Shown here piece by piece: positions 17,017 to 26,380 of a stretch of 56,992 nt of DNA (position 1 is its first letter; each line of letters begins with the position of its first letter). The notes below the pieces were generated by a model. It did not search any database and had not been told where the DNA came from. It saw only the letters and a list, made by a program, of their open reading frames with translations. Position numbers and translations under genes: made by a program. Origin of the DNA: UKL13-2 sp947085425 (GTDB taxonomy: Bacteria > Pseudomonadota > Gammaproteobacteria > Burkholderiales > Usitatibacteraceae); assembly GCA_947085425.1 (NCBI GenBank), contig CAMTWK010000020.1, positions 1 through 56,992 on the forward strand, written 5' to 3'.

Positions 17017-18318
17017 CGTTTTGACAACCCTGTGTACGGCGCCTGGAAAAACGCAATCCGAATCATCTTATCCGCGATGGTTTGCGCCACACTTTTGGCC
17101 GGTTGCGGCAAAAATCCGGAAGTCATTGATGATGCAAATGTGCGGGTTCTCAATCTTGCCCCGGAAGCCGGTGCCATCAGCTTGGTGATTGACGAAGCCA
17201 CCACCAATTGGCAATCGGATATTGCCTACCAAACCACCACCGCGTATAAGACTGTCGCCCACGGCACCCGCCGGGTGCGGGTCAGCAATAGCGGCGGCGT
17301 ATTTCTGGATACCAGCCTATCGATGCTGATGCGCCAGAAACAACTGTTGGTCGTGGTTGGCGGCAAATCGACCCCGGCAGCGGTATTTATTAACAATGAT
17401 CTGGCGACTCCTCCGGCTGGCAAGGCGCGCATTCGCCTCATCTCGCTCGCCATTGGCTTGGCGACCTTTGATTTATATGTCACCTCGCCGACCGAGGATT
17501 ATTTGTTGATTTCACCACAAGCCAGCGGCGTTACCTCGACCATTCATGAAGTAAACACCGGCACCTATACGGTCCGACTGACCGCGCCAGGCACCAAGGA
17601 CGTGCTTTTTGAAATCCCGGCGCGTGCCTATGCCGATCGGATTGCTTATAACCTGGCAATTTACAACGAAGGCTCCGGTGAGATTCCCAATGCGTTTTTA
17701 ATTGCGCAGGCCGATGATGGCGCGCCACAACTGTTGACCAGCACCGTCAGCCGGGTGCGTGCCATCAATTCCCAAGCCGCCAATCCAACTGTAAATGTGA
17801 ATGTAGGCAGCACACGTGTGTTTAATAACGTCACCTTTGGTGGTGTCAGCACCTTTGTGCGCACTTCGAGTGGCACCAAAGCTGTCGCATTTAGCGAAGC
17901 GCTCAGTGGTACGCCGCTGTCATCCATCAATGAGTCATTTGCCGGTGGCCGCGATTATTCGGTATTTTTGGCACCCAATCCGGCCGGTGGTTTGCCGATA
18001 GCCTTTCGTACCGCGGATCGGATATTTCCAGCCGCGGTTGACAAGGTACGCGTCCGTTTAGTGAATGCGTCAAGCGTCGCCGATCTGGGCCTGGCACTTT
18101 CTGCCACCGCAGCCATACCGGCGGTGGCACTGCGCAGCGCCTCTGCGTACGTCGAAGTCGCGGCAGGTACCGGCATCCCGGTAACCGTCACGCAAGGCGC
18201 GGCGGCCACACCGGTATTGAGCTTGGCCGGCATCAACCTGACCCTCACCAAAACCTATACCTTGGTGGTCAGCGGGGTGGCGGGCGCACTGAATTTAACG
18301 GTTAGCCCCGACAACTAA
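17008..18318 (+). CDS. DUF4397-domain lipoprotein
   Basis: 436 residues with a lipoprotein signal ending in the lipobox LLAGC (Cys at about 33), so it is anchored in the outer or inner membrane leaflet. The mature part has repeated beta-rich DUF4397-like modules: ARVRVLNLAPEAGAISLVIDE-type units recur at about 45, 140, 248 and 345 (RVRLVNASSVADLGLALS). The function of DUF4397 is not established. A strong ribosome site (gagcaatt) is weakly placed. A palindrome follows the stop. Its position just before gspD suggests it could use or assist the T2SS, which is inference. Confidence 0.8.
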   Translation: MNHRFDNPVYGAWKNAIRIILSAMVCATLLAGCGKNPEVIDDANVRVLNLAPEAGAISLVIDEATTNWQSDIAYQTTTAYKTVAHGTRRVRVSNSGGVFLDTSLSMLMRQKQLLVVVGGKSTPAAVFINNDLATPPAGKARIRLISLAIGLATFDLYVTSPTEDYLLISPQASGVTSTIHEVNTGTYTVRLTAPGTKDVLFEIPARAYADRIAYNLAIYNEGSGEIPNAFLIAQADDGAPQLLTSTVSRVRAINSQAANPTVNVNVGSTRVFNNVTFGGVSTFVRTSSGTKAVAFSEALSGTPLSSINESFAGGRDYSVFLAPNPAGGLPIAFRTADRIFPAAVDKVRVRLVNASSVADLGLALSATAAIPAVALRSASAYVEVAAGTGIPVTVTQGAAATPVLSLAGINLTLTKTYTLVVSGVAGALNLTVSPDN

Positions 18319-18332
18319 ACGGGTTTCGCCAC

Positions 18333-18362
18333 AACGGACCAACCCGTCGACGTTGGTCCGTT
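18333..18362. terminator. Hairpin after the DUF4397 gene, probable terminator
   Basis: A perfect 11-bp stem (aacggaccaac / gttggtccgtt) with an 8-base loop begins 14 bases after the stop codon. Only a short T-rich tail (ttctattgg) follows, so it may act as a weak terminator or an mRNA 3' stabiliser. Confidence 0.6.
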
Positions 18363-18570
18363 CTATTGGACTCCCCTGCCACTGGCCCCAATCTGGATGC
18401 AGCGATTGCGCGAAAAATACCATTGATGAGGGTGGTCGGCTGTAGACCGTAGACGAAGATTTTCCCTTGATACTCGACAATGCGCTCCACCACCGACGCG
18501 GCAATCGCGGCTGCCACATAAAAGCCGCCTCCATACCGTACAATTGGCAATCTTCCCACCGAGACTACCC

Positions 18571-20592
18571 GTGAACCTGCGCCCCAATACCAAAGCCCTC
18601 GTTGCCTCTGTGAGTTTGTCCTTATCAATCAGCCTGCTGGCCCCCCTGCCGTTGGCTGCTCAGGACACCGTGACGATGACGTTTGTCAACGCCGATATCG
18701 CCTCGGTCATCAATACCATCGGCAAGGCCACCGGCAAAAACTTCATCATTGATCCGCGTGTCACCGGCAGCATGAACATCAATGCACCAACACCGGTAAA
18801 CAAAGATGTCGCCTACGATATTTTGCTGACCGCACTCCGGGTGCATGGTTTTGCCGCCATCGAGGAACGCGGCGTGGTGAAAATTGTGCCGGAGGCGGAT
18901 GCCAAAACCTCCGGTCGCGTCGTCACCACCGACAGCCATGCCAGCGGCGACCGGATTGTCACGCAAATCATTCCCTTACAAAACGAATCCGCCGCGCAGT
19001 TGGCGACGGTGTTGCGGCCACTGGTGCCACAAAATAATTTTATCGGCGCCTACCCCGGCAACAATATGCTGGTGATCACCGACTACGCCTCCAATGTCGA
19101 GCGCATCCGCAAAATCGTCGCCGCCATTGATGTGCCCACCTCAACCGATTTGCAGACCATCAAATTGCAGCACGCCAGTGCGGTTGACATTGCCAATCTC
19201 ATCCAGCGGCTGATGCCAGAGGCAACCGCCAACCCTACCACGCCGGGACTGCCACCGAAAATTTCGGTGGGGGTCGAGCCACGCACCAACATGTTGATTG
19301 TGCGCGCCGATACCCCCGCGCTGGTGACCCGCATCCGGACATTGGTCGCGCAGGTCGATACCCCGACCGCGGCACACGGCAATATCAATGTGGTGTATTT
19401 AAAAAATGCCGAAGCAGGCAAAGTGGCGGAAACCCTGCGCGGCTTGCTGAGTGGCGCTTCCAGCGCCAGCCCTGCTGCGGCGAACCAGCCTATTCAGGCT
19501 GGAACGGCAGGCGGGGCGGGCACTTTTGTTTCCAGCAACATTCAAGCCTATACCGCCACCAATTCACTCATCATCACCGCGCCCGATCATGTTTACAACT
19601 CGCTGCGCACCGTGATCGACAAACTCGACCAACGCCGCGCACAGGTGCATGTCGAAGTGTTGATCGCCGAGGTCACCTCGGCGGTTGCGGCCGAATTCGG
19701 CATTCAGTGGCAGGATCTGACCGGCATCAACAAACCCGGCGCGCGAATTATCGGTGGCACCAACTTTGGCACCAGTGGCACCAACATCGTCAGCGGCGCA
19801 CTCAACATCGGCACCATTGGCCAGGGACTGAATATCGGCGTGGTGCGCGGACTGGTCAGCATTCCCGGCATCAAAGATCCGGTGTTGAACCTCGGCGCAC
19901 TTGCCCGCGCGCTGGAAAATGACCAGCGTGCCAATGTGTTGTCCACCCCAAACATTCTCACCCTCGACAACGAAGAAGCAAAATTTGTCGCCGGCCAAAA
20001 CGTGCCGTTTGTCACTGGCAGCTTCACCCAAACCACCACCGGTTCAACCAACCCGTTTCAAACCATTGAACGCCGTGATATTGGTTTGACCTTGCGTGTC
20101 ACGCCGCAGGTGTCGGAAAGTGGTTCGGTCAAATTAAAAGTTTTTCAGGAAATTTCCAGCGTGGTGCCGACCTCATCGGCGATACGCTCGGCCGATTTGA
20201 TCACCAACAAACGCTCGATTGAAAACACCGTGCTGGTGGACGACGGCCAAATTGCCGTCATCGGCGGGCTGGTGTCGGATGACACCAAAAACGGTGACAG
20301 CAAAATACCGTTTCTCGGCGACCTGCCCTTCATCGGCAATTTGTTCAAATACCAAACCCGCAGCCGTGACAAAACCAACCTGATGATTTTTTTGCGGCCG
20401 GTGGTGATGCGCGACAGCCGTGATACCGCCAAGCTCACCGGCTCGCGTTATGAATACATTCGTGGTGAACAAGCCACCTATGCGCAGCCCAGCGAATCAC
20501 CGCTGCTGCCGAGCGGTGGCGCACAATTGCCACCGTTGCCACCGATCCAGTCAGCGATTCCACCCGCCATGACCACACCGACCGCAAAATAA
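18571..20592 (+). CDS. gspD: Type II secretion secretin GspD
   Basis: Forms the outer-membrane channel of the T2SS. About 673 residues from a GTG at 18571 (an upstream TTG at 18544 is also open). Signal peptide core LVASVSLSLSISLLAPLPLAA, then N0 (TFVNADIASVINTIGKATG), three KH-like N1-N3 repeats (including LQHASAVDIANLIQRLMP and VYLKNAEAGKVAETLRGLL) and the secretin core with VPFVTGSFTQ and the C-terminal VIGGLVSDD. A Ser/Ala-rich N3 loop (about 300-325) is typical. It starts the gspDEFGHIJKLMN run, where genes overlap or nearly touch. Confidence 0.96.
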   Translation: MNLRPNTKALVASVSLSLSISLLAPLPLAAQDTVTMTFVNADIASVINTIGKATGKNFIIDPRVTGSMNINAPTPVNKDVAYDILLTALRVHGFAAIEERGVVKIVPEADAKTSGRVVTTDSHASGDRIVTQIIPLQNESAAQLATVLRPLVPQNNFIGAYPGNNMLVITDYASNVERIRKIVAAIDVPTSTDLQTIKLQHASAVDIANLIQRLMPEATANPTTPGLPPKISVGVEPRTNMLIVRADTPALVTRIRTLVAQVDTPTAAHGNINVVYLKNAEAGKVAETLRGLLSGASSASPAAANQPIQAGTAGGAGTFVSSNIQAYTATNSLIITAPDHVYNSLRTVIDKLDQRRAQVHVEVLIAEVTSAVAAEFGIQWQDLTGINKPGARIIGGTNFGTSGTNIVSGALNIGTIGQGLNIGVVRGLVSIPGIKDPVLNLGALARALENDQRANVLSTPNILTLDNEEAKFVAGQNVPFVTGSFTQTTTGSTNPFQTIERRDIGLTLRVTPQVSESGSVKLKVFQEISSVVPTSSAIRSADLITNKRSIENTVLVDDGQIAVIGGLVSDDTKNGDSKIPFLGDLPFIGNLFKYQTRSRDKTNLMIFLRPVVMRDSRDTAKLTGSRYEYIRGEQATYAQPSESPLLPSGGAQLPPLPPIQSAIPPAMTTPTAK

Positions 20593-20594
20593 CC

Positions 20595-22043
20595 ATGGGT
20601 TCCAACGACGCCAAACAACGCGATTTGCTGGTCACCTCCGACCGTGATGCGGTGCGGCTGTTGCCCTATCACTTTGCCAAGGCGCGCGGCGTCATCACCG
20701 CGCGCTTTCACGGCAGCAACGAAATTGAAGTCTGGCTGGCACCCAATCCGGAGTCGTCAACGCTGGCCGAGGTGCGACGCCTGACCGGCAAAACACTCAA
20801 ACATGTGTTGTTGTCGGCAGATGAGTTTCAGGCCCGCCTGGCACGCGCCTACGCATTCGGCGACGCGGCCACGGACGATGGCGACAGTCACGTCGCCGAA
20901 ATTGCCTCGAACATCGAGTCTGAAGCCGATCTCACCGCCCTCACCCAGGCGCTGCCGGAAATCACCGACCTGCTGGAAACCGAAAACGACGCACCGATTG
21001 TCAAACTCATCAACGCCTTGCTGACCCAAGCAGTGCGTGAAGGGGCCTCGGATATTCATTTGGAAATTTTTGAGCGCCGCTCGTTGGTGCGGTTTCGCGT
21101 CGATGGCGCGTTGCACGATGTGGTCGAGCCCAAACGCAGCCTGCACGCCACCCTGGTATCGCGCGTCAAAGTGATGGCGCAGTTGGACATCGCCGAAAAA
21201 CGCCTGCCGCAGGATGGCCGCATTATGCTCAAAATCGCCGGCCGTTCCGTTGACGTGCGCGTCTCGACCCTGCCGACCGGTCACGGTGAGCGGGTGGTGA
21301 TGCGTCTGCTCGATAAACAAGCCAGCCGGTTGTCGCTCGATGGCCTCGGCATGTCGACCGATACACTCCAACAACTCGATCAACTTATCGACCAACCACA
21401 CGGCATTATTTTGGTGACCGGTCCCACCGGCTCCGGCAAAACAACCACTTTGTATGCGGCACTGTCGCGGCTTGATGCCGTCACCCGCAACATGATGACG
21501 GTCGAAGATCCGATCGAATACGATCTCGATGGCGTCGGCCAGACTCAGGTGAATGCAAAAATCGGCATGTCGTTTGCCCGTGCGCTGCGGGCGATTTTGC
21601 GGCAGGACCCGGATGTCATCATGATCGGCGAAATCCGCGATCTGGAAACCGCCGAGATCGCCGTGCAAGCCTCGCTGACCGGTCATTTGGTGTTGGCCAC
21701 CCTGCACACCAACTCCGCCGCCGGGGCAGTCACCCGCTTGGTCGATATGGGCATTGAGCCGTATTTATTGGCCTCGACGTTAAGTGGCGTGTTGGCACAA
21801 CGTTTGGTGCGCAAGCTCGATCACACCACCAACAACGAAACGTTTCGCGGCCGCACCGGTATTTATGAATTACTCACCGTCAATGATGCCATCCGCGAAC
21901 TCATTCATGACGGCAAGGCCGAAGCCGATATTGCCAAGGCCGCCGCATCCGCCGGCATGAAAACGCTGCGCGAAGACGGTATGCGCTGGGTGGAACAAAA
22001 CGTCACCTCGCTCGAAGAAGTTTTACGCGTGACGCGGGATTAG
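20595..22043 (+). CDS. gspE: Type II secretion ATPase GspE, zinc-motif-less
   Basis: Cytosolic hexameric ATPase that powers pseudopilus assembly. 482 residues: N-terminal N1E/N2E region to about 240, then the RecA-like core with Walker A GPTGSGKT (276-283), Asp box VEDPIEYD (303-310), Walker B VIMIGEIRDLETAE and His box HLVLATLHTN. After LAQRLVRKL (about 400-408) most GspE proteins carry a CxxC-x(n)-CxxC zinc subdomain. Here only DHTTNNETF remains before GRTGIYELL, with no cysteine at all. The ATPase residues are intact, so activity is expected. It begins three bases after gspD. Confidence 0.95.
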   Translation: MGSNDAKQRDLLVTSDRDAVRLLPYHFAKARGVITARFHGSNEIEVWLAPNPESSTLAEVRRLTGKTLKHVLLSADEFQARLARAYAFGDAATDDGDSHVAEIASNIESEADLTALTQALPEITDLLETENDAPIVKLINALLTQAVREGASDIHLEIFERRSLVRFRVDGALHDVVEPKRSLHATLVSRVKVMAQLDIAEKRLPQDGRIMLKIAGRSVDVRVSTLPTGHGERVVMRLLDKQASRLSLDGLGMSTDTLQQLDQLIDQPHGIILVTGPTGSGKTTTLYAALSRLDAVTRNMMTVEDPIEYDLDGVGQTQVNAKIGMSFARALRAILRQDPDVIMIGEIRDLETAEIAVQASLTGHLVLATLHTNSAAGAVTRLVDMGIEPYLLASTLSGVLAQRLVRKLDHTTNNETFRGRTGIYELLTVNDAIRELIHDGKAEADIAKAAASAGMKTLREDGMRWVEQNVTSLEEVLRVTRD

Positions 22044-22064
22044 TCGGACCTCGCCGACACATTC

Positions 22065-23306
22065 ATGCCTGGATACCAATACACCGCCTATGATCTTGAG
22101 GGACGCGAACAACGTGGCGTGATCGAGTCGGACAGCCCACGCTTGGCACGCGCCGGCCTCAGAGAAAAAGGCTTGTTCCCACAAGAAGTGGTGGCCATCC
22201 ATGCCGCCAATGACCGCTCGGCCGCACATGCCAGCGGTCTGCTGCGCAGCAGACGAAATTTATCCACCGACCAACTCGCCGGGCTGACCCGTCAGTTGTC
22301 AACACTGGTGGGCGCCGGGCTGACCATTGAAGCGTCACTGTCCGCGCTGGTCGAGCAGGCCGAAACCGAACACGAACGTCAGGTGGTGGCGGCATTACGC
22401 GCCAACATTCGCGAGGGTCAGTCGCTGGCGGAATCGATGGGCAATTTTCCGCATTCATTTTCCGAGCTGTATCGCACGCTGGTGGGCGCGGGTGAGACCT
22501 CCGGCAAGTTGGCCGAGGTGTTGCTGAAACTTGCCGACTATGTCGAAGAACAACAAGCGATTCAGCAAAAGCTCATTACCGCGATGGTTTATCCCATCAT
22601 CGTCATGGTGATTTGTTTGTTGGTGGTGGTTGGCCTGATGTTGTATGTGGTGCCGCAGGTGGTGGGCGTATTTGATGCCACCAAACAAACGCTGCCGATC
22701 ATGACCCGCGCGTTGCTGGCCCTGTCGATTTTTTTGCAATGGACTTGGTGGGCGTGGATTATTGTTGGTTTTGGCGGCGTGTTTGTCTATCGCACCTTGA
22801 TGCGACGGCCGGCTGCCCGCCGCAAATTGCACGTATTGTTTTTGCGCCTGCCAATACTCGGCCGTCTGATTCGTGTGCGTGAGTCCGCACAACTTGCCGC
22901 CACCTTGTCGATTCTGGTTGGCAGTGGTGTGCCGGTGTTGGCGGCACTCGGCTCCGGCGTCGGCGTGGTCTCCAATCTGCCGATGCGCGAAGCCCTCGCC
23001 CGCGCCACCAACCAAGTGCGCGAAGGCGTAGCTCTTTCACGCGCATTACAGTCGCAACAAACCAAACCCGCATTATTTCCACCGGTGATGTTGCATTTGA
23101 TCGCCTCCGGTGAGGCGAGTGGTCGCTTGCCGGAAACACTCGCCAGTGCCGCCCGCCAACAACAACGCGAACTCGAAACCCGCACCGCCCGTCTCGCCGC
23201 GCTGATCGAACCGGCCATGATTGTCATCATGGGCGTGATCGTGCTGTGTATTGTGCTGGCAGTGTTGCTGCCCATTTTTGAACTTAACCAGCTTGTTGCC
23301 CGCTAA
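22065..23306 (+). CDS. gspF: Type II secretion platform protein GspF
   Basis: Polytopic inner-membrane platform protein. 413 residues with two repeated T2SSF domains (LTRQLSTLVGAGLTIEASL at about 72 and LAATLSILVGSGVPVLAAL at about 283) and three membrane helices (about 175-198, 222-242, 383-405). The N-terminal MPGYQYTAYDLEGREQRGVIE is typical. It follows gspE after 21 bases. Confidence 0.95.
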   Translation: MPGYQYTAYDLEGREQRGVIESDSPRLARAGLREKGLFPQEVVAIHAANDRSAAHASGLLRSRRNLSTDQLAGLTRQLSTLVGAGLTIEASLSALVEQAETEHERQVVAALRANIREGQSLAESMGNFPHSFSELYRTLVGAGETSGKLAEVLLKLADYVEEQQAIQQKLITAMVYPIIVMVICLLVVVGLMLYVVPQVVGVFDATKQTLPIMTRALLALSIFLQWTWWAWIIVGFGGVFVYRTLMRRPAARRKLHVLFLRLPILGRLIRVRESAQLAATLSILVGSGVPVLAALGSGVGVVSNLPMREALARATNQVREGVALSRALQSQQTKPALFPPVMLHLIASGEASGRLPETLASAARQQQRELETRTARLAALIEPAMIVIMGVIVLCIVLAVLLPIFELNQLVAR

Positions 23307-23346
23307 CCCCATGCGCCATTCTCCAAACCTATCTTCCGAGCCAACA

Positions 23347-23784
23347 ATGTTCCAAACCAAACCGCGTCGTCTCACCGGTTTCACCCTGATCGAAGTCATG
23401 ATCGTGGTGGTGATCCTCGGCATTCTGGCCGCCATCGTCGTGCCAAAAATTCTCGACCGCCCCGACCAGGCCAAAGTCACCGCTGCGAAGGCCGATATTG
23501 CCATTTTGATGCAAGCACTCAAATTGTATCGACTCGATAATGGTTTTTATCCGGCCACCGATCAGGGACTGCAAGCACTGGTGCAAAAACCAACGTCCAA
23601 CCCGCAGCCAGCCAACTGGAAACCCGGCGGCTACATCGAGCGCCTGCCGACCGACCCATGGAAAACGCCGTATCAATATCTGAACCCCGGCATCAAGGGC
23701 GAGATTGATGTGTTCAGTTTTGGTGCCGACAAACAAGCCGGCGGCGAAGGCAGTGGTACCGACATTGGTTCGTGGGATCTGTAA
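23347..23784 (+). CDS. gspG: Major pseudopilin GspG
   Basis: Main subunit of the T2SS pseudopilus. 145 residues from the ATG at 23347 (an ATG at 23311 adds 12). Prepilin peptidase site after a short basic leader: G|FTLIEVMIVVVILGILAA with the conserved Glu at +5. The globular domain contains LKLYRLDNGFYPATDQGLQAL and the calcium-site region DPWKTPYQYLNPG, and ends in DIGSWDL. Complete. Confidence 0.96.
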   Translation: MFQTKPRRLTGFTLIEVMIVVVILGILAAIVVPKILDRPDQAKVTAAKADIAILMQALKLYRLDNGFYPATDQGLQALVQKPTSNPQPANWKPGGYIERLPTDPWKTPYQYLNPGIKGEIDVFSFGADKQAGGEGSGTDIGSWDL

Positions 23785-23798
23785 CCGGCCAAGTAGAC

Positions 23799-24344
23799 AT
23801 GCTTGATTGGCGCGCCCCTTCCGGCAAAACTGCGCACAAGCGCGCCTCCGCCTTCACTTTGGTCGAAGTGCTGGTGGTGGTGGTGGTCATTGGCATTGGC
23901 CTGGCCATCGCCGTGCCCAAACTATTTATCAGCGACGAGGAACGTGTCCGCCAAGAAGCGGAACGACTCATGGCCATTATTGAAAAGACCCGCGACCAAG
24001 CCGCGTTTTCCGGTTATGCCATTGCCATGCGCCTGGGCGAACACGGCATTGAATTTCTCGAACGCGACCCGAATAGTATTGAACCCAAATGGCTCGAAGC
24101 CACCAACAGCAGCTTAAAACCACGGCTTTGGCGGGACGGGGTGAGTGCATCCCTTGCTCTATCCACCATGTCCACCAATGACACCAGCGGCCGCCGGGCG
24201 GATGTTCCACAGGTGGTGACCTTTCTACCGGCAGGAATCGGTGTACCGTTTACCGTGCGGGTCGCCTCCAAAGATCATACACGTGTCATTGTTGGTGACG
24301 CACTCGGCAATGTGTCGTTTGCGGCCCCCTTGTCCGCCAAATGA
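23799..24344 (+). CDS. gspH: Minor pseudopilin GspH
   Basis: 181 residues from the ATG at 23799. The cleavage motif AFTLVEVLVVVVVIGIGLA (Ala at -1 in place of the usual Gly, Glu at +5) is followed by the helix ERVRQEAERLMAIIEKTRDQAAFSG and a beta-rich minor pseudopilin domain. The Ala at -1 is tolerated by some prepilin peptidases but is worth noting. The stop overlaps the gspI start (ATGA). Confidence 0.9.
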   Translation: MLDWRAPSGKTAHKRASAFTLVEVLVVVVVIGIGLAIAVPKLFISDEERVRQEAERLMAIIEKTRDQAAFSGYAIAMRLGEHGIEFLERDPNSIEPKWLEATNSSLKPRLWRDGVSASLALSTMSTNDTSGRRADVPQVVTFLPAGIGVPFTVRVASKDHTRVIVGDALGNVSFAAPLSAK

Positions 24345-24721
24345 AATTTGCTCACAACCGTTTGATGGGCTTTACCCTCGTCGAGGTGTTGATTGCGCTG
24401 GCCATTTTGTCGATTGCCCTGGCCGCGACCATGCGTGCCACGGCCATGGCGACCACCACTGCGGATGACATTAAAATTCGAACCTATGCAACCTGGGTCG
24501 CGCAAAACCAGATTGCCGAATTGACGGCGCGCAAAACCTTTCCGGCGACCGGTGAAACCAGCGGCTTGGCGGTCATGGCGGGTGTCAATTTTAAATGGCG
24601 GCAGACCAGCAACGACACACCGAATAAAGATTTTCGCAAAGTAGAAATTGCCGTGTCATTGGCGGGTGGGGAGCACAAACAGGCCACCTTGGTGGCCTAC
24701 CTGACACGAAGTGGATCATGA
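24341..24721 (+). CDS. gspI: Minor pseudopilin GspI
   Basis: 126 residues. The cleavage motif G|FTLVEVLIALAILSIAL is followed by ATWVAQNQIAELTARKTFP, typical of GspI, which starts the pseudopilus tip with GspJ and GspK. Four-base ATGA overlaps with both gspH and gspJ show translational coupling. Confidence 0.93.
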   Translation: MKFAHNRLMGFTLVEVLIALAILSIALAATMRATAMATTTADDIKIRTYATWVAQNQIAELTARKTFPATGETSGLAVMAGVNFKWRQTSNDTPNKDFRKVEIAVSLAGGEHKQATLVAYLTRSGS

Positions 24722-25383
24722 AACCGTTTCGCCGCCAAAAAAAATCTCGAATAACCAGCCCTGCGAGTGGCTTTACGCTAATTGAAGTCTTGGTGGCACT
24801 GGCGATATTTGCGGTGATTGCGGTGCTGTCCTACCGCACCTTGGCGAGTATTTTTGAAACCCGCGAAAGGTTGCAACAACAATCATCCACATTGCGCGAT
24901 CAGGCACTTTTTTTTGCGCGTCTGGAGAATGATCTCAACGCCTTATTGCCGCGCGCAATCACCAACAGCGTGAATCAAACCGAACCGGCACTCAGAGTAT
25001 TGGCGGCCACCCTTAGTTCAGAAGATCCGGTGATCACGTTCACCCGCACCGGTTTTGCCGCCGCCACCGGTGCCAACGCCGCGCCACAGCGTGTTGGCTA
25101 CCGACTCAAGGACAACACCATCGAACTCTTGATCTGGCCGGGTCTGGATCAAGCACCGCGCGCCGAACCCGCCAGTTATCCCGCCCTCAAAAACATTCGT
25201 GATTTTCGCTGGCGGGTTTTGCCACCAGTTGTCACCGGTCTGGAAGCAAATTGGCGGCAGGACTGGCATGCCAATCCGGGCAGTAGTGCAACTTCCTTGC
25301 CGAGTGCCTTGGAACTGACCCTCACGCCGGTCAGCGGGTCGCCGATTGTACGGGTATTTTCATTGCGAAATTATGCGGGTTAA
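24718..25383 (+). CDS. gspJ: Minor pseudopilin GspJ
   Basis: 221 residues. Basic leader of about 17 residues, then G|FTLIEVLVALAIFAVIAVLS with Glu at +5 and the GspJ signature helix LASIFETRERLQQQSSTLRD. The beta-rich C-terminal domain includes RDFRWRVLPP. Overlaps gspI by four bases. Confidence 0.92.
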   Translation: MKPFRRQKKSRITSPASGFTLIEVLVALAIFAVIAVLSYRTLASIFETRERLQQQSSTLRDQALFFARLENDLNALLPRAITNSVNQTEPALRVLAATLSSEDPVITFTRTGFAAATGANAAPQRVGYRLKDNTIELLIWPGLDQAPRAEPASYPALKNIRDFRWRVLPPVVTGLEANWRQDWHANPGSSATSLPSALELTLTPVSGSPIVRVFSLRNYAG

Positions 25384-25387
25384 TCCC

Positions 25388-26380
25388 ATGCGACCTTATC
25401 TCGCCAGCCGTGGGAAACACAGCCAACAACGCGGTGCCGCCATTGTCACCGCGCTGTTGGTGGTCATGCTGGCCGCAACGGTGGCGGCGATTGTGATTGC
25501 GCAGCAGTCCGAGGCACTCACGCGGGTGGCGCGCGCCACCGAACGCACGCAGCTCAATTTGTTCGCCAACACCACGCTCGAATGGGCACGCAACGCACTG
25601 TTGGTGCAACAAAAAAACAGCACCTATATTTCGCTGAATCAACCCTGGGCGCAGGGATTGGTGGCACGGCCGATTGAGACGGCGACTGCATCCGGCGTGA
25701 TGCGCGACGCCCATGCAAAATTTAATATCAACAATTTGGTCGACGGCGACGGCAAACAACGTGCCGCAGACCTCGAAGCGTTTGAACGATTGTTGCGCAT
25801 TCTCAAACTCGACCCCAACCTCAGAGACGTTGTCGCCGATTGGCTCGACCGTGATGACGATTTTACGTCGCCGGGTGGCGCTGAAAATGGCCACTATTGG
25901 CGTCTGCAGCCCGCCCATCGCGCCGCCAACCGGCCGATCCAAACCATCGATGAATTACGCCGCGTGAAGAATATGGATGAGACAAGCTTTCACACCCTGT
26001 CGCAACATATCACCGCCTTGCCTTTGGTCAACCCGTCCGGCGACAACATTGAACGAACCAAAATCAATATCAACACCGCGTCAGCCGAGGTATTGCAGGC
26101 GCTGTTTGTTGGCGTCAGTCGCGAAGAAATTGCCGAGATTATTCGCTTACGCGAATTGCCGTTTAAAGACGTCGCCGATATCAAGGAGCGCCGCAAATCG
26201 CTGCCGTCCGCGATTGTTGATGGGTTTGTGGACGTCAAGAGCAGTCACTTTGAAACATCACTGGCCATCACCGGTGAATCGTCGCAAGTACGACAAACTG
26301 CATTGCTGCGACTGCAATCAACCGTTGCGGGTGCGGCAGCCAACACCCTGCCCGTTATAATTTGGGTCAAAGAACAATAA
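25388..26380 (+). CDS. gspK: Minor pseudopilin GspK
   Basis: Large tip pseudopilin, 330 residues. The cleavage region is QRG|AAIVTALLVVMLAATVA, with no Glu at +5, as expected for GspK. Followed by a globular domain with DGDGKQRAADLEAFERLL, DWLDRDDDFTSPGGAENGHY and the helix-hairpin-helix-like NINTASAEVLQALF. An in-frame ATG at 25373 is an alternative start that overlaps gspJ. Confidence 0.93.
   Translation: MRPYLASRGKHSQQRGAAIVTALLVVMLAATVAAIVIAQQSEALTRVARATERTQLNLFANTTLEWARNALLVQQKNSTYISLNQPWAQGLVARPIETATASGVMRDAHAKFNINNLVDGDGKQRAADLEAFERLLRILKLDPNLRDVVADWLDRDDDFTSPGGAENGHYWRLQPAHRAANRPIQTIDELRRVKNMDETSFHTLSQHITALPLVNPSGDNIERTKININTASAEVLQALFVGVSREEIAEIIRLRELPFKDVADIKERRKSLPSAIVDGFVDVKSSHFETSLAITGESSQVRQTALLRLQSTVAGAAANTLPVIIWVKEQ

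Noticed and set aside
18302..18628. 108-residue minus frame between the DUF4397 gene and gspD, with a membrane-like stretch
   Set aside because: It runs through the 18333-18362 hairpin and overlaps both the DUF4397 stop and the gspD signal peptide. No family or ribosome site.
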